From NCBI GenBank assembly GCA_963818685.1, contig CAWFTJ010000006.1, positions 682,001-746,000 on the forward strand: 64,000 nucleotides of DNA. The letters run 5' to 3'. The DNA is from CAJCJE01 sp963818685 (lineage in GTDB: Bacteria > Actinomycetota > Actinomycetes > Mycobacteriales > Pseudonocardiaceae). Both the position numbers and the translations under genes were made by a program. Positions 18,872 to 27,576 of this stretch are shown in pieces. Within the stretch, counting starts at the first letter, position 1. The number at the start of each line of letters is the position of its first letter. The notes below the pieces were generated by a model, which made no database searches, had not been told where the DNA came from, and saw nothing but the letters and a program-made list of their open reading frames with translations.

Positions 18872-19852
18872 TCAGGTGTCCAACAGGGCGGGGACGAAGA
18901 TGTCCTCGCTCGTCAGCAGCTGCTTGGACAACCCCTGCTCGTGGTGGTAACGCAGGAAGGTGTCCACCGCGGTGCGGTTGGCCTCGATGCCGTAGGGCCA
19001 CCAGTCCTCGCCGAGCAGGCGCCGGTTCGCCGCGAACAGGTCGCTGAACCAGGGCGTCATGACCGCCATGTGCTGCTTTGTCGCGCCCTCCCGGTAGCGG
19101 CGCGCTGGGATCTCCTTGGCCTCCGCGAAGGCCCGGTAGACCTCGCGCAGCAGCTCGGTCCGCTCGGCGAGTTCCCTGCGTACCGCGACGACGTGCATCG
19201 GCGGGAAGATGCCGGTACGCCGGTAGTAGTCCTGCTCGACGGTCCGGTAGTCCGGGAACAACCGCTTGATCTGCGGTGATCCGTCCAGCAGCTGCTGTGG
19301 CACGTCGACGGAGACCAGCGCGTCGATCTCGCCGGCGGCCAGCATCGCGGCGAGCGTGCGACCGGGTTCGGCGTGCCGAACGTCGATGCCGGCGGGCACC
19401 GGTTGCGGGACCCAGTCGAAGGACGGGATGGGGTGGTTGGTGCCGCCGATGATCCATCGGCTTTCCTCGGGCCGGACACCGAAGTCGTCGGCCAGGATGC
19501 CCTTGGCCCACACGCCCGCGTCGTGCCCGTACAACGCGAACTCGCCGATCGTCGCACCCGCGAGGTCCTCCGGTTTGTCGATACCGCTCGCCGCGTGCAC
19601 GTAGATCGCGGAGTGGCGGAAGTTCCGGTTCGGGAAGATCGGCAGCGCCAGGAACGGCGCGCCCGCCTCGAAGGTGCGCAAGAAGTACGTCAGTCCCAGT
19701 TCGGCGATGTCGAACTCGCCCTCGATCATGCGCTGGAAGATGTCCGAGACCAGCGGCGTGGTCTCGAACGTCGTCTCCTCGCCCGCGACGCGGACCGTCC
19801 CGTCGAACAGGGCCGAGGTGTGTTCGTACTGATAGACGCCGATGCGCAGCAT
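18872..19852 (-). CDS. 4,5-dihydroxyphthalate decarboxylase-like / type-2 periplasmic-binding-fold protein
   Basis: A 326-aa protein starting at ATG 19852 with GGAGG 7 nt upstream. It begins LRIGVYQYEHTSALFDGTV, then FDIAELGLTYFLRTF and LPIFPNRNFRHSAIYV. These fit the PBP2-fold family that includes 4,5-dihydroxyphthalate decarboxylase and NMT1/TauA-like proteins. No signal peptide or lipobox is present, so it is probably a cytoplasmic enzyme, not a transporter component. A TetR regulator is divergent 78 bp away and an acyl-CoA ligase lies convergent, suggesting an aromatic-acid catabolic module. The substrate is inference. Confidence 0.7.
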   Translation of the reverse strand: MLRIGVYQYEHTSALFDGTVRVAGEETTFETTPLVSDIFQRMIEGEFDIAELGLTYFLRTFEAGAPFLALPIFPNRNFRHSAIYVHAASGIDKPEDLAGATIGEFALYGHDAGVWAKGILADDFGVRPEESRWIIGGTNHPIPSFDWVPQPVPAGIDVRHAEPGRTLAAMLAAGEIDALVSVDVPQQLLDGSPQIKRLFPDYRTVEQDYYRRTGIFPPMHVVAVRRELAERTELLREVYRAFAEAKEIPARRYREGATKQHMAVMTPWFSDLFAANRRLLGEDWWPYGIEANRTAVDTFLRYHHEQGLSKQLLTSEDIFVPALLDT

Positions 19853-19930
19853 GCTCAGCCTCCTTCCGTGAAAGATCATTCACTATTACGGTAGGCTCGA
19901 CTCACGGGCGGAGTCAAACAGGGAGGTCGG

Positions 19931-20515
19931 ATGCCGCGACTCACCGAGGCGAACCGGGCGGCCAAGCGTGCCGAGATCGTGGCGGCCGCGCGCCGCTGCT
20001 TCTCCCGGGACGGGTTCCACCAGACCTCGATGCCGGACATCGCGGCCGAGGCGGGACTGTCGGTCGGCGCGCCTTACCGGTACTTCGCCAGCAAGGAGGA
20101 GATCATCCTCGAACTCGCCGGCGAGGCGTTCACCGCGATCTTCGAACCGGCCCTGCGTTCGGCCGAGGCGACCGGCGGCATCGGCGAGCTGGTGTCCGAG
20201 GCGATCGGACACGGCCCAGACGAAGAACTGCTGCGCTGCGCCGTGCAGGCGTGGAGCGAGTTGCTGATCAACGAGACCGTTCGGGATCGTGCGACCGCGG
20301 GTTTCGAGAACGTGCGCCAGCGGATGGCCGAGGTGCTGCGCCGAGGCCAGTCCGCCGGGACGGTGTCGCCCGACCTCGATCCGGAACACGGCAGCCGGAT
20401 CGTGATGGCGTTGCTGCACGGGTTCGTGCTGCAACGGGTCGCCTTCGGCCTCGAAGACATCGATGGCTTCGTCAGGGCGCTGGTACTTCTGGTTGGAGTA
20501 GGCGCAAGCGCCTGA
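19931..20515 (+). CDS. TetR family transcriptional regulator
   Basis: A 194-aa repressor-type protein. Its N-terminal helix-turn-helix (residues ~10-56) includes IVAAARRCFSRDGFHQTSMPDIAAEAGLS and VGAPYRYFASKEEII. The rest is a helical ligand-binding domain. It is divergent from the dihydroxyphthalate-decarboxylase-like gene with only 78 bp between starts, so it probably controls that gene and itself. No clean palindrome stands out in the gap. The MFS gene starts 63 bp downstream and may be co-transcribed. Confidence 0.9.
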   Translation: MPRLTEANRAAKRAEIVAAARRCFSRDGFHQTSMPDIAAEAGLSVGAPYRYFASKEEIILELAGEAFTAIFEPALRSAEATGGIGELVSEAIGHGPDEELLRCAVQAWSELLINETVRDRATAGFENVRQRMAEVLRRGQSAGTVSPDLDPEHGSRIVMALLHGFVLQRVAFGLEDIDGFVRALVLLVGVGASA

Positions 20516-20578
20516 CGCTGGGCACTCGCGCGAGTACGGTGCGTTCTAACCGACTGGCGACGGACCCCGGGGGGCGGT

Positions 20579-21808
20579 GTGTCGAGCGAAACGGACCGGC
20601 CAGCGACGATTCGCGCCACCCTCGGGGTCGGCGAGTTCCGCGCGATCTGGCTGGCCGAGTTCCAGTCCGTGCTCGGCGACCAGCTGGCCAGGGTCGCGCT
20701 GTCGGTGCTTGTCTTCCAGCGCACCGGGTCCGCCGTCTGGCCCGCGCTGACCTACTCGCTCACCTACCTGCCGGACCTGGTCGGCGGCACGTTCCTGGCC
20801 GGCTGGGCGGACCGGTTCCCGCGCAGGGCGATCATGGTGTTCGCGGACCTCGCGCGCGGCGTGCTGCTCGGCGCGATGGCCCTACCCGGCGTGCCGTTGC
20901 CGCTGCTCGCCGTGCTGCTGGTGCTGGCGCAACTGCTGAACTCACCGTTCAACGCGGCCCAGGCGGCCACCCTGCCGGTCGCCTTGGACGGCGATAACTA
21001 CGTGCTCGGCCAGTCGCTGCGACAGGCGACCAACCAGGCGGGCCAACTCGTCGGGTTCGCGGTCGGCGGCCTGGTCATCGCGGTGATCGGGCCGTCAGCG
21101 GGGCTCGCGGTAGACGCGGCGAGCTTCGCGCTGTCCGCGCTGGTCATCGCCATCGGCGTGCGGTCACGGCCCGCGCCGACGGTGGAGGGTGACACGGCCA
21201 GCACAGTCCTGCGCCGGCTGGCGGCGGGCGCCCGGATCATCTGGCGCGACAATCGGTTGCGCGCGCTGGTCACGTTGGCATGGCTGGCCGGATTCGTGAT
21301 CGTGCCGGAGGGGCTCGCCGTGCCCTACGCGGCCGAACTCGGCGGCGGCGCGACAACGGCCGGCCTGCTGCTGGCCGCGCATCCGGCCGGGATCGTGGTC
21401 GGGGCGTTCTTCTTCGGGCGGTTCGTCCGGCCGTCGCTGCGGGCGCGGCTGCTCGGCCCGCTCGCGGTGTGCGCGATCGTGCCGTTGCTCGGCTACGCCT
21501 GGCATCCGCCGCTTGCCGCCACCATCGGCCTGTTGCTGGTGTCCGGGTTCTGCGCGTCCTACCAGGTGACGGCGAGCGCGACGTTCATGCGGCTGGTGCC
21601 GGACGAGTCAAGAGGGCAGGCGTTCGGTCTCGCCGGATCAGGGCTGATCGCGGTGCAGGGCATCGGTTTGGTGGTTGGCGGGTTGTTGGTGATCGCGCTG
21701 CATTCGGCAGGGCACACGGTCGCGGTCATCGCCGCGGCTGGCGTGCTGGTCGCCCTGCCGGCAGCGGCCGCCTGGCGGCGGGCCCGCCAGGCGCATCCGT
21801 TGGGGTAG
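20579..21808 (+). CDS. MFS transporter
   Basis: A 409-aa integral membrane protein with about 12 predicted helices and an MFS signature loop (GWADRFPRRAIMVFADLARG) between helices 2 and 3. A second related loop, FFGRFVRPSLRARL, follows helix 8. The GTG start at 20579 follows a G-rich CCCCGGGGGGCG. Members of this group export drugs or metabolites. Its place downstream of the TetR gene suggests a regulated efflux role. Substrate unknown. Confidence 0.88.
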   Translation: MSSETDRPATIRATLGVGEFRAIWLAEFQSVLGDQLARVALSVLVFQRTGSAVWPALTYSLTYLPDLVGGTFLAGWADRFPRRAIMVFADLARGVLLGAMALPGVPLPLLAVLLVLAQLLNSPFNAAQAATLPVALDGDNYVLGQSLRQATNQAGQLVGFAVGGLVIAVIGPSAGLAVDAASFALSALVIAIGVRSRPAPTVEGDTASTVLRRLAAGARIIWRDNRLRALVTLAWLAGFVIVPEGLAVPYAAELGGGATTAGLLLAAHPAGIVVGAFFFGRFVRPSLRARLLGPLAVCAIVPLLGYAWHPPLAATIGLLLVSGFCASYQVTASATFMRLVPDESRGQAFGLAGSGLIAVQGIGLVVGGLLVIALHSAGHTVAVIAAAGVLVALPAAAAWRRARQAHPLG

Positions 21809-21814
21809 CGACGT

Positions 21815-21862
21815 TTACCAGGTTTGGCCGGGGGTCCACAGGTTCCAGGTCTGTCCACGCAT
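21815..21862 (-). CDS. Candidate 15-residue Trp-rich peptide MRGQTWNLWTPGQTW
   Basis: On the minus strand a perfect GGAGG (21869-21873 on the plus strand is CCTCC) lies 6 nt upstream of ATG 21862. The frame encodes MRGQTWNLWTPGQTW and ends in TAA. The QTW tripeptide occurs twice and three of 15 residues are Trp. It sits between the convergent-side end of the MFS gene and the start of the diguanylate cyclase gene, antisense to neither coding region. Chance occurrence is possible because the ORF is tiny. If real it could be a leader or signalling peptide or a RiPP precursor. Confidence 0.4.
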   Translation of the reverse strand: MRGQTWNLWTPGQTW

Positions 21863-21975
21863 GACGGGCCTCCATGTCTTGGTGACGGATAGTTGTTGCG
21901 CCCTACGCCCGATTGCCGCTTCCGGCACCCAGACGACGGAGTGACATTGCGTATTCTGCTGGTTACCGTGCTGGG

Positions 21976-23328
21976 GTGTTGGCGGGGAGGGGATCACGCC
22001 CGGCTGGCGACTCCGGGCAGACCGGCTCCAGTGTCGCCCAGGCACACCGATGGTGGACACCACCGGCGCGCTGGGACCTGTGGCAGTACCAGGTCCGAGG
22101 ACTCATCGCATATGTGCTGGTCATCGACGGTGCGGCACTCGGTCTGGCGATCAAGTCCTTCGTCGTCGATGCACACATTGTTGGTGCTTTGTTACCATTT
22201 GTAATCCTGCTGGCCTGCGCCGTTGCCTACACCGAGATGTCGCAGCCGATCGAACGGATTCGCGAGCACTTCGCCGGCAGCCCGCACATCGACCTCAACT
22301 CGGTCTGGATGTTCGCCTCGGTACTGCTGCTGCCGCCCAGCCTGTGCGCGGTGGTGATCGCGGCGTCGTTCGGCTACCGCTGGCTCCGGGTGCGCCGGCA
22401 CGTCGTGCACCGCCAGGTGTTCAGCGCGGCCGCGACCATCCTCGCCGCGGTCGCGGCAGCCACCTTCCTGCACCTTCTCGGCGTGGCTTCCTTCGCGCGG
22501 GTGCCGCACACCCTCGCCGGTCTCGGCCTCGTCGTCGCGGGCGGACTGGTGTTCCTGCTGGTGAACACCGCGCTGGTCAGCGCGGCCGTGTACGTGAGCA
22601 ACCGCGGCGACGGCGTCGGCCACTGGGCCAGGGTGCGTGCCGCGCTCGGCTCACCCCTGGACTACTCGCTGGAGGCCGCCACCATCGGCCTCGGCATCCT
22701 GCTCGCCTGGGCGCTGGTCGCCTGGCCCGCCGCGCTCGTGCTGATCGTCGGCATCACGCTCGTCCTGCACCGGTGCGTGCTGTTGCGGCAGTTGCGCGAG
22801 AAGGCCAGCACCGACGGCAAGACCGGCCTGCTCAACGCGGACGCCTGGCAGCGCGCCGCCCGCGCGAGGCTGTTCCGAGGGACGCGGCTCGGCATCAGCA
22901 GCAGCCTGCTGATGCTCGATCTCGACCACTTCAAGGAGGTCAACGACCGCTACGGTCACCAGGCAGGCGACGAGGTGCTGCGCGTACTGGCCGACACGCT
23001 GCGCGGCGAACTGCGCGGCGACGACCTGATCGGCCGGTTCGGCGGTGAGGAGTTCACCATGCTGCTGCCGGACACCACGATCGCCTCGGCCACGCTGATC
23101 GCGGACCGGATCCGGCGCAGGATCAGTGAATGCGTCGGCGCACACCTGACCGAGCAGGACGACCAGCTGAAGGTCACCGCGTCCATCGGCGTCGCTGAGC
23201 ATCCCGCGCACGGCAGCACGGTGGAGGCACTGATCAGGGCCGCGGACGGTGCCCTCTACGACGCCAAGACAGCCGGCCGCGACCGCACGAACGTCGCCTC
23301 CTGGCGGCGCGCGCTCGAATCGGCCTAG
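21976..23328 (+). CDS. Membrane-bound diguanylate cyclase (GGDEF)
   Basis: Synthesises cyclic di-GMP from two GTP. The N-terminal ~280 residues hold about seven to eight TM helices forming a sensor of unknown ligand. The C-terminal GGDEF domain contains STDGKTGLLNADAW, the metal/substrate motif LDLDHFKEVNDRYGH and the active-site GGEEF, and ends with ASIGVAEHPAHG. An RxxD inhibitory site is not evident. The start is uncertain: GTG 21976 is the best in-frame candidate near the first TM; TTG 21913 would add 21 residues without a good ribosome-binding site. It ends overlapping the convergent ABC-2 permease stop. Confidence 0.88.
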   Translation: MLAGRGSRPAGDSGQTGSSVAQAHRWWTPPARWDLWQYQVRGLIAYVLVIDGAALGLAIKSFVVDAHIVGALLPFVILLACAVAYTEMSQPIERIREHFAGSPHIDLNSVWMFASVLLLPPSLCAVVIAASFGYRWLRVRRHVVHRQVFSAAATILAAVAAATFLHLLGVASFARVPHTLAGLGLVVAGGLVFLLVNTALVSAAVYVSNRGDGVGHWARVRAALGSPLDYSLEAATIGLGILLAWALVAWPAALVLIVGITLVLHRCVLLRQLREKASTDGKTGLLNADAWQRAARARLFRGTRLGISSSLLMLDLDHFKEVNDRYGHQAGDEVLRVLADTLRGELRGDDLIGRFGGEEFTMLLPDTTIASATLIADRIRRRISECVGAHLTEQDDQLKVTASIGVAEHPAHGSTVEALIRAADGALYDAKTAGRDRTNVASWRRALESA

Positions 23329-24111
23329 CTCAGCTTGGTCGTGCGGGTGGCGACCAGGCCGGCAACCGCGCCCCAGCCGAGCAGGATCAACGCGCACACC
23401 CAGACCGGCGTGCCACCGTGCCCGATCGCCGAGTACAGCCCCTCGGCCAGAGCGCCGGACGGGATGACCAGCAGCGCGTCCCGCACACCGGCCGGAAGCG
23501 ACGACCCGGCCAGACCCGGCGCCGCCGACCAGCAGCAGCACGAACCAGATGATGTTGGCAAGCGCCAGCACGATCTCCGCGCGCAGCGACCCGCCGAGCA
23601 GCACGCCGAGCGCGCCGAACGCGAGCGTGCCCAACGCGATCAGCAGGACGGCCGCACCAACCCCGGACCAGTTCGGCGACCAGCCGAGGATCGCGGCGAC
23701 GATGCCGAGCACCACGATCTGCACCACCACGACGGCGACCGCCGCGGTGAGCCGACCGGCGACCAGCAGCCAGCGGGGGAGCGCGGTCGCGGCGAGCCGC
23801 TTGAGCACGCCGTAACGCCGGTCGAAGCCGAGCGCGATGGCCTGGCCGGTGAACGCCGAGGACATCACGGCCAGCGCGAACACCCTCGGCGTCACCGAGT
23901 CGATCCTGGGCGTCGGCATCGAGATGACCTTTACCAGGGTCAGGCCGATCAGCAGCGCCAGCGGGATGAACAGGGTGAGCAGCACCTGCTCGCCGTTGCG
24001 CAGCGCCAGCATGGTCTCGATCCGCGCCTGGGTGAACAGCATCCGGCCCTTGCTGCCCCGGCCCGGCGCCGGCCTGAACGTGCCTGGCGCGAAGCGCGTC
24101 GAGGTGGTCAT
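23325..24111 (-). pseudogene. ABC-2 type permease, frameshifted near the C-terminus
   Basis: From ATG 24111 the frame encodes a typical drug/lipid exporter permease: cytoplasmic N-terminus, first TM (LLTLFIPLALLIGL), RYGVLKRLAATALPRW, then further TM helices to IIWFVLLLVGG. At about 23521 the reading frame is lost. The rest continues in another frame (LAGSSLPAGVRDALLVIPSGALAEGL to GWGAVAGLVATRTTKLS). A one-base change restores ~261 residues. It lies 13 bp after its ATPase gene. Error or inactivation cannot be told apart from sequence alone. Confidence 0.82.
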
Positions 24112-24124
24112 CTTTCTCCGTCGC

Positions 24125-25063
24125 TCATGACCGCAGCTCGCGGCCGGTCAGGTCGAGGAACACGTCCTCAAGGCTGCGCTTGCTCACCTGCAACGCCTCG
24201 GCGAGCACGCCCTGCTGCGCGCACCAGGCGGTCACCGTGGACACCACCTGCGGCGTGATCTCGCCGTTGACCACGTAGTGGCCGGGAGTGGTCTCCTCGG
24301 TCGTGCAGTTCTCCGGCAGCGCGGCCTTGAGCAGCGTGAGGTCGAGGCCGCGCCGGGCCTGGAAGCGCAGCCGCTGGTCTTCCGCAGTGCTGGTGGTCAG
24401 CTCGCCGGGCGTGCCCTCGGCGACCACCTTGCCGTGATCGATGATCACCACCTGGTCGGCCAGTGCCTCGGCCTCCTCCATCAGGTGCGTGGTCAGCAGC
24501 ACGCTCACACCGTCGCCGCGCAGCGCGTCCACCAGGTCCCACACCAGCCGCCGCGCCTGCGGGTCCATGCCCGAGGTCGGCTCGTCAAGGAACACCAACT
24601 CGGGCCGGCCGACCAGCGCGCAGGCCAGCGACAACCGCTGCTGCTGGCCACCGGAGAGCCGCTTGAACGGCGTCCGCCTTACCGAGTCAAGGCCAAGGAT
24701 GCTCAACAGCCAGTCGGTTTTCAGCGGGTTGGCCGCGCAGGACGCGACCAGCGCGAGCATCTCGTCCACCCGCACCCCCGGATACGCGCCGCCGCCCTGC
24801 GGCATCACCCCGACCCGCGCCCGCAGTCGCGCGCCATCGGTGCGCGGATCGAGCCCGAGCACGCGCACGGTGCCGGCGTCGGCGGCGCGGAAGCCCTCGC
24901 AGATCTCCACGGTGGTGGTCTTGCCCGCCCCGTTCGGGCCGAGCAACGCGAGTACCGAGCCGGCCGGCAGCAGCAGGTCGAGGCCGGCGACGGCCGTCTT
25001 CGAGCCGTAGCGCTTGACCAGTCCCGTCACCTGGACGGCGGGGACTTTGGGCCTTGGTGTCAC
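24125..25063 (-). CDS. ABC-2 transporter ATP-binding protein (DrrA-like)
   Basis: A 312-aa ATPase with Walker A GPNGAGKT, the EICEGFRAADAG region typical of drug-exporter ATPases, signature LSGGQQQR, Walker B LVFLDEPTSGMDP, and the switch in LLTTHLMEEAEAL. The C-terminal ~90 residues form the accessory domain of the DrrA/CcmA group. I start at GTG 25063 (VTPRPKVPAVQVTG), just after the mannosyltransferase stop. The partner permease follows. Intact, unlike its permease. Confidence 0.9.
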   Translation of the reverse strand: MTPRPKVPAVQVTGLVKRYGSKTAVAGLDLLLPAGSVLALLGPNGAGKTTTVEICEGFRAADAGTVRVLGLDPRTDGARLRARVGVMPQGGGAYPGVRVDEMLALVASCAANPLKTDWLLSILGLDSVRRTPFKRLSGGQQQRLSLACALVGRPELVFLDEPTSGMDPQARRLVWDLVDALRGDGVSVLLTTHLMEEAEALADQVVIIDHGKVVAEGTPGELTTSTAEDQRLRFQARRGLDLTLLKAALPENCTTEETTPGHYVVNGEITPQVVSTVTAWCAQQGVLAEALQVSKRSLEDVFLDLTGRELRS

Positions 25064-25074
25064 GACCCAACAGC

Positions 25075-26709
25075 CTAGGCCGTGGCCTGGCTCACCAGAG
25101 TTTGACCTGGTCCGTCCGTTCGATCCCGTCGGTCGCGGAAGATCGGGATCCGGCGGCGCACGATCAACAGCACGATGACGAACACGATCGCGGCCGCGAG
25201 GTAGGCGTCGATGCCGACGTAGCCGGCGGCGATCGGACCGCCGGTCGGCAGCGGAGTCACCATCCCGTAGACGGCGCTGATCACCGCGGTCGCGGTGCGG
25301 AACTTGGCGTTGTTCACGCTGATGGCCAGCGGCACGATCGCCCACAGCAGGTACCAGGGCTGCACGGTCGCGGACAGCAGGGCGACGACGCCGAGGGCGA
25401 GGCCGAGCCCGATCATCGGGTTGATCCGGCCGCGGTAGGAGCGCCAGAGCAGCACGATGGCCACCAGACCGCTGGTGATCTGGCCGAGCCAGCGCATCAC
25501 GCCGACGCTGGTCATGGTGTGGTTGCCGAGGCCGAGCACGATGCCGATGCCGCCACCGAGGAACCCGATCGCGGTGACCGGCGACTCCCAGCTGAGCACG
25601 ATCCCGTTGTTGTTCAGCGCGTTCACCCAGCCGAAGCCGAGCCCCGTGCCGAGCGAGATGATCACGGTCAGTATCGCGAACACGCCGGTGACCAGCAACG
25701 TCGCGTACACCAGGTGGCGGAACCTGCCACCCCAGCTGCGGGCCACCAGCACACCGAGGAACCCGAGCGTCGGCAGCGCGGAGAGCTTGACCGCGACGCC
25801 GAGCGTGATCACCGCGACACCCGCGAGCAGCCACAACAGCTCTCGCCGGGTGACCGGTTCACCGATCTTCGGCAGGCCGGTCAAGGCGATCTCGAAACCG
25901 GCCAGCATCAGGCCGATCATCAGCCCCTCGTTGTGCACGCCGATCAGCAGGTGCCAGATCAGCAGCGGGTTGGCAACGCCGAGCCACAGCGCGCTGACCG
26001 GCTGCACGCCGAACCGCCTTGCCAGCCTCGGCACCGCCCACACGATCAGCGCGATGCCGATCAGTTCCAGCGCGCGTTGCAGGTAGACGCCGGTGACAAC
26101 GTGGTTGCCGCTGATCGCGTTGAGTCCCCTGCCGATGTAGAGGAACAGCGGCCCGTACGGCGCGGGCGTGTCGCGCCAGATGCTGTCGACGCCCCTGGTC
26201 AGCGGGTCGGAAACGCCGAGCGCGGGCACCGGGCCGAGCTTGTACGGGTCGAATCCGAGCGCGGCGATCTTGGACTGCGCCAGGTAGCTGTACACGTCGC
26301 GGCTGAACATCGGCGGCACCACCAGCAGCGGCACCGCCCAGGTGACCATCGTGCGATGCAGTTGGCGGGGCGAGATCAGCCGGGAGCGGCCGGGGCGGAC
26401 GAAGCGGCCCAGCCACAGCCAGGCCACCACGATCATGGCCATCCCGGCGAACGCGCAGGCCAGCTCGACAGTGGGCATGCGCAGAAACAGCCCGAGGAAT
26501 GGCATGGTGACCAGCGGGTTGAACACGGGTGATGCGCTCGCCCCGAGCGAGCCCGCTGCCAGCAGGAGCGCGCCGACGGTGCCGAACCGGCGGATCAGCC
26601 TGAGTTGGCGCTCGTCAAGGGCGTCGAGCGGTGCGGGTTCGCCGGTTTCGGGTAGAAAGTCGTCATCGAGCGGCGCGGGGTCGCCCGCCTGCTTGTCGAC
26701 TTCTCCCAT
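25075..26709 (-). CDS. mptB: Alpha-(1->6)-mannopyranosyltransferase, MptB-like (GT-C)
   Basis: A 544-aa polytopic membrane protein with about 13 helices. The GT-C signature region RDVYSYLAQSKIAALGFDPY is followed by a periplasmic-loop stretch with IWRDTPAPYGPLFLYIG and HNEGLMIGLMLAG. These match the actinobacterial MptA/MptB family, which elongates the mannan backbone of lipomannan from polyprenyl-phosphate-mannose. The start is ATG 26709; two GTG codons immediately upstream are alternatives. It is divergent from sufR with 102 bp between, so its promoter may be affected by SufR binding. MptB versus MptA is inferred from general similarity. Confidence 0.82.
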   Translation of the reverse strand: MGEVDKQAGDPAPLDDDFLPETGEPAPLDALDERQLRLIRRFGTVGALLLAAGSLGASASPVFNPLVTMPFLGLFLRMPTVELACAFAGMAMIVVAWLWLGRFVRPGRSRLISPRQLHRTMVTWAVPLLVVPPMFSRDVYSYLAQSKIAALGFDPYKLGPVPALGVSDPLTRGVDSIWRDTPAPYGPLFLYIGRGLNAISGNHVVTGVYLQRALELIGIALIVWAVPRLARRFGVQPVSALWLGVANPLLIWHLLIGVHNEGLMIGLMLAGFEIALTGLPKIGEPVTRRELLWLLAGVAVITLGVAVKLSALPTLGFLGVLVARSWGGRFRHLVYATLLVTGVFAILTVIISLGTGLGFGWVNALNNNGIVLSWESPVTAIGFLGGGIGIVLGLGNHTMTSVGVMRWLGQITSGLVAIVLLWRSYRGRINPMIGLGLALGVVALLSATVQPWYLLWAIVPLAISVNNAKFRTATAVISAVYGMVTPLPTGGPIAAGYVGIDAYLAAAIVFVIVLLIVRRRIPIFRDRRDRTDGPGQTLVSQATA

Positions 26710-26800
26710 CACCACGTGGGGAAGCGTATCGATCGGCGGATCGGCGTGAGCCGGGTCACCAGAAGTCGATCTCACTTTGCCTGATCGACCTAAATACGTC

Positions 26801-26815
26801 ACACTTGTGTTGTGA
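26801..26815. promoter_or_regulatory. Candidate SufR operator ACACT-N5-TGTGA
   Basis: ACACTTGTGTTGTGA matches ACACT-N5-TGTGA, the dyad I recall as the mycobacterial SufR binding site upstream of its own operon. It overlaps the sufR GTG start (26812), so occupancy would block initiation. The match is exact; function is inferred. Confidence 0.6.
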
Positions 26816-27576
26816 AAAACGTCGGCGCTGCTCCTGGAGTCGCCGAGACCGCCAACCCGGCCTCGGCGGAGCACCATGCGCAGCCCGCCGACCGACGCAC
26901 GAGGCAGGCCGTGGCCCGGCTGCTGCTGGAACGCGGGCCGATCACCGCGGTGGACATCGCCGACGCGCTGCACCTCACCACCGCCGCCGTCCGTCGCCAC
27001 CTCGATGTGCTCATCGAGGCGGGCGAGGTCGGCACAAGGGACGCGCCCCGGCGCGGCCAGCGGGGCAGGGGCCGACCGGCCAAGCTGTTCCTGCTGACCG
27101 AGACCGGCCGGTCCCGGTTCGGCCACGCCTACGACGATCTCGCCGTGTCCGCCCTGCGCTTCCTCGCCCAACAGGGCGGAGAGCAGGCGCTGCGCGCGTT
27201 CGCCGAGTCCAGGGTCGACGCCCTGGTCGGCGAGCACCGCTCCGAAGTGACCGCGCCGACCGACTCGGCCGCGCGGGCAAGGGCGCTCGCGGAAGCGTTG
27301 ACCAGCGAGGGATACGCTGCGTCGACCCGACAGGTCGGCTCCGGCGAGCAGTTGTGCCAGCACCACTGCCCGGTGGCGCACGTCGCCGCCGAGTTCCCGC
27401 AGCTGTGCGAGGCCGAGACGGCGGTGTTCGCCGACCTGCTCGGTACCCACGTGCAGCGGCTGGCGACGATCGCCCGTGGCGACGCTGCCTGCACCACCCA
27501 CGTGCCGGCGAGTTCGTTCCCGAACCCGAGCAAGCCGGATATGCAAGCAACAGATGATGGAGGGGAGTCCGGATGA
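26812..27576 (+). CDS. sufR: SufR, Fe-S cluster-sensing repressor of the suf operon
   Basis: A 254-aa regulator. A winged helix-turn-helix lies at ~30-100 (VARLLLERGPITAVDIADAL, TTAAVRRHLDVLIEAGEV, RGRGRPAKLFLLTE). The C-terminal cluster-binding cysteines are Cys182, Cys186 and Cys199 (CxxxC-x12-C), as in mycobacterial SufR. The holo form represses the suf genes; cluster loss under iron or oxidative stress relieves this. Its stop overlaps the sufB start (ATGA at 27573), placing it as first gene of the operon. The GTG start is nearly leaderless and sits inside the operator. Confidence 0.92.
   Translation: MKNVGAAPGVAETANPASAEHHAQPADRRTRQAVARLLLERGPITAVDIADALHLTTAAVRRHLDVLIEAGEVGTRDAPRRGQRGRGRPAKLFLLTETGRSRFGHAYDDLAVSALRFLAQQGGEQALRAFAESRVDALVGEHRSEVTAPTDSAARARALAEALTSEGYAASTRQVGSGEQLCQHHCPVAHVAAEFPQLCEAETAVFADLLGTHVQRLATIARGDAACTTHVPASSFPNPSKPDMQATDDGGESG

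Noticed and set aside
23325..25063. ABC-2 pair and diguanylate cyclase as one functional unit
   Set aside because: They are convergent and overlap only at their stop codons; no shared regulation is visible.
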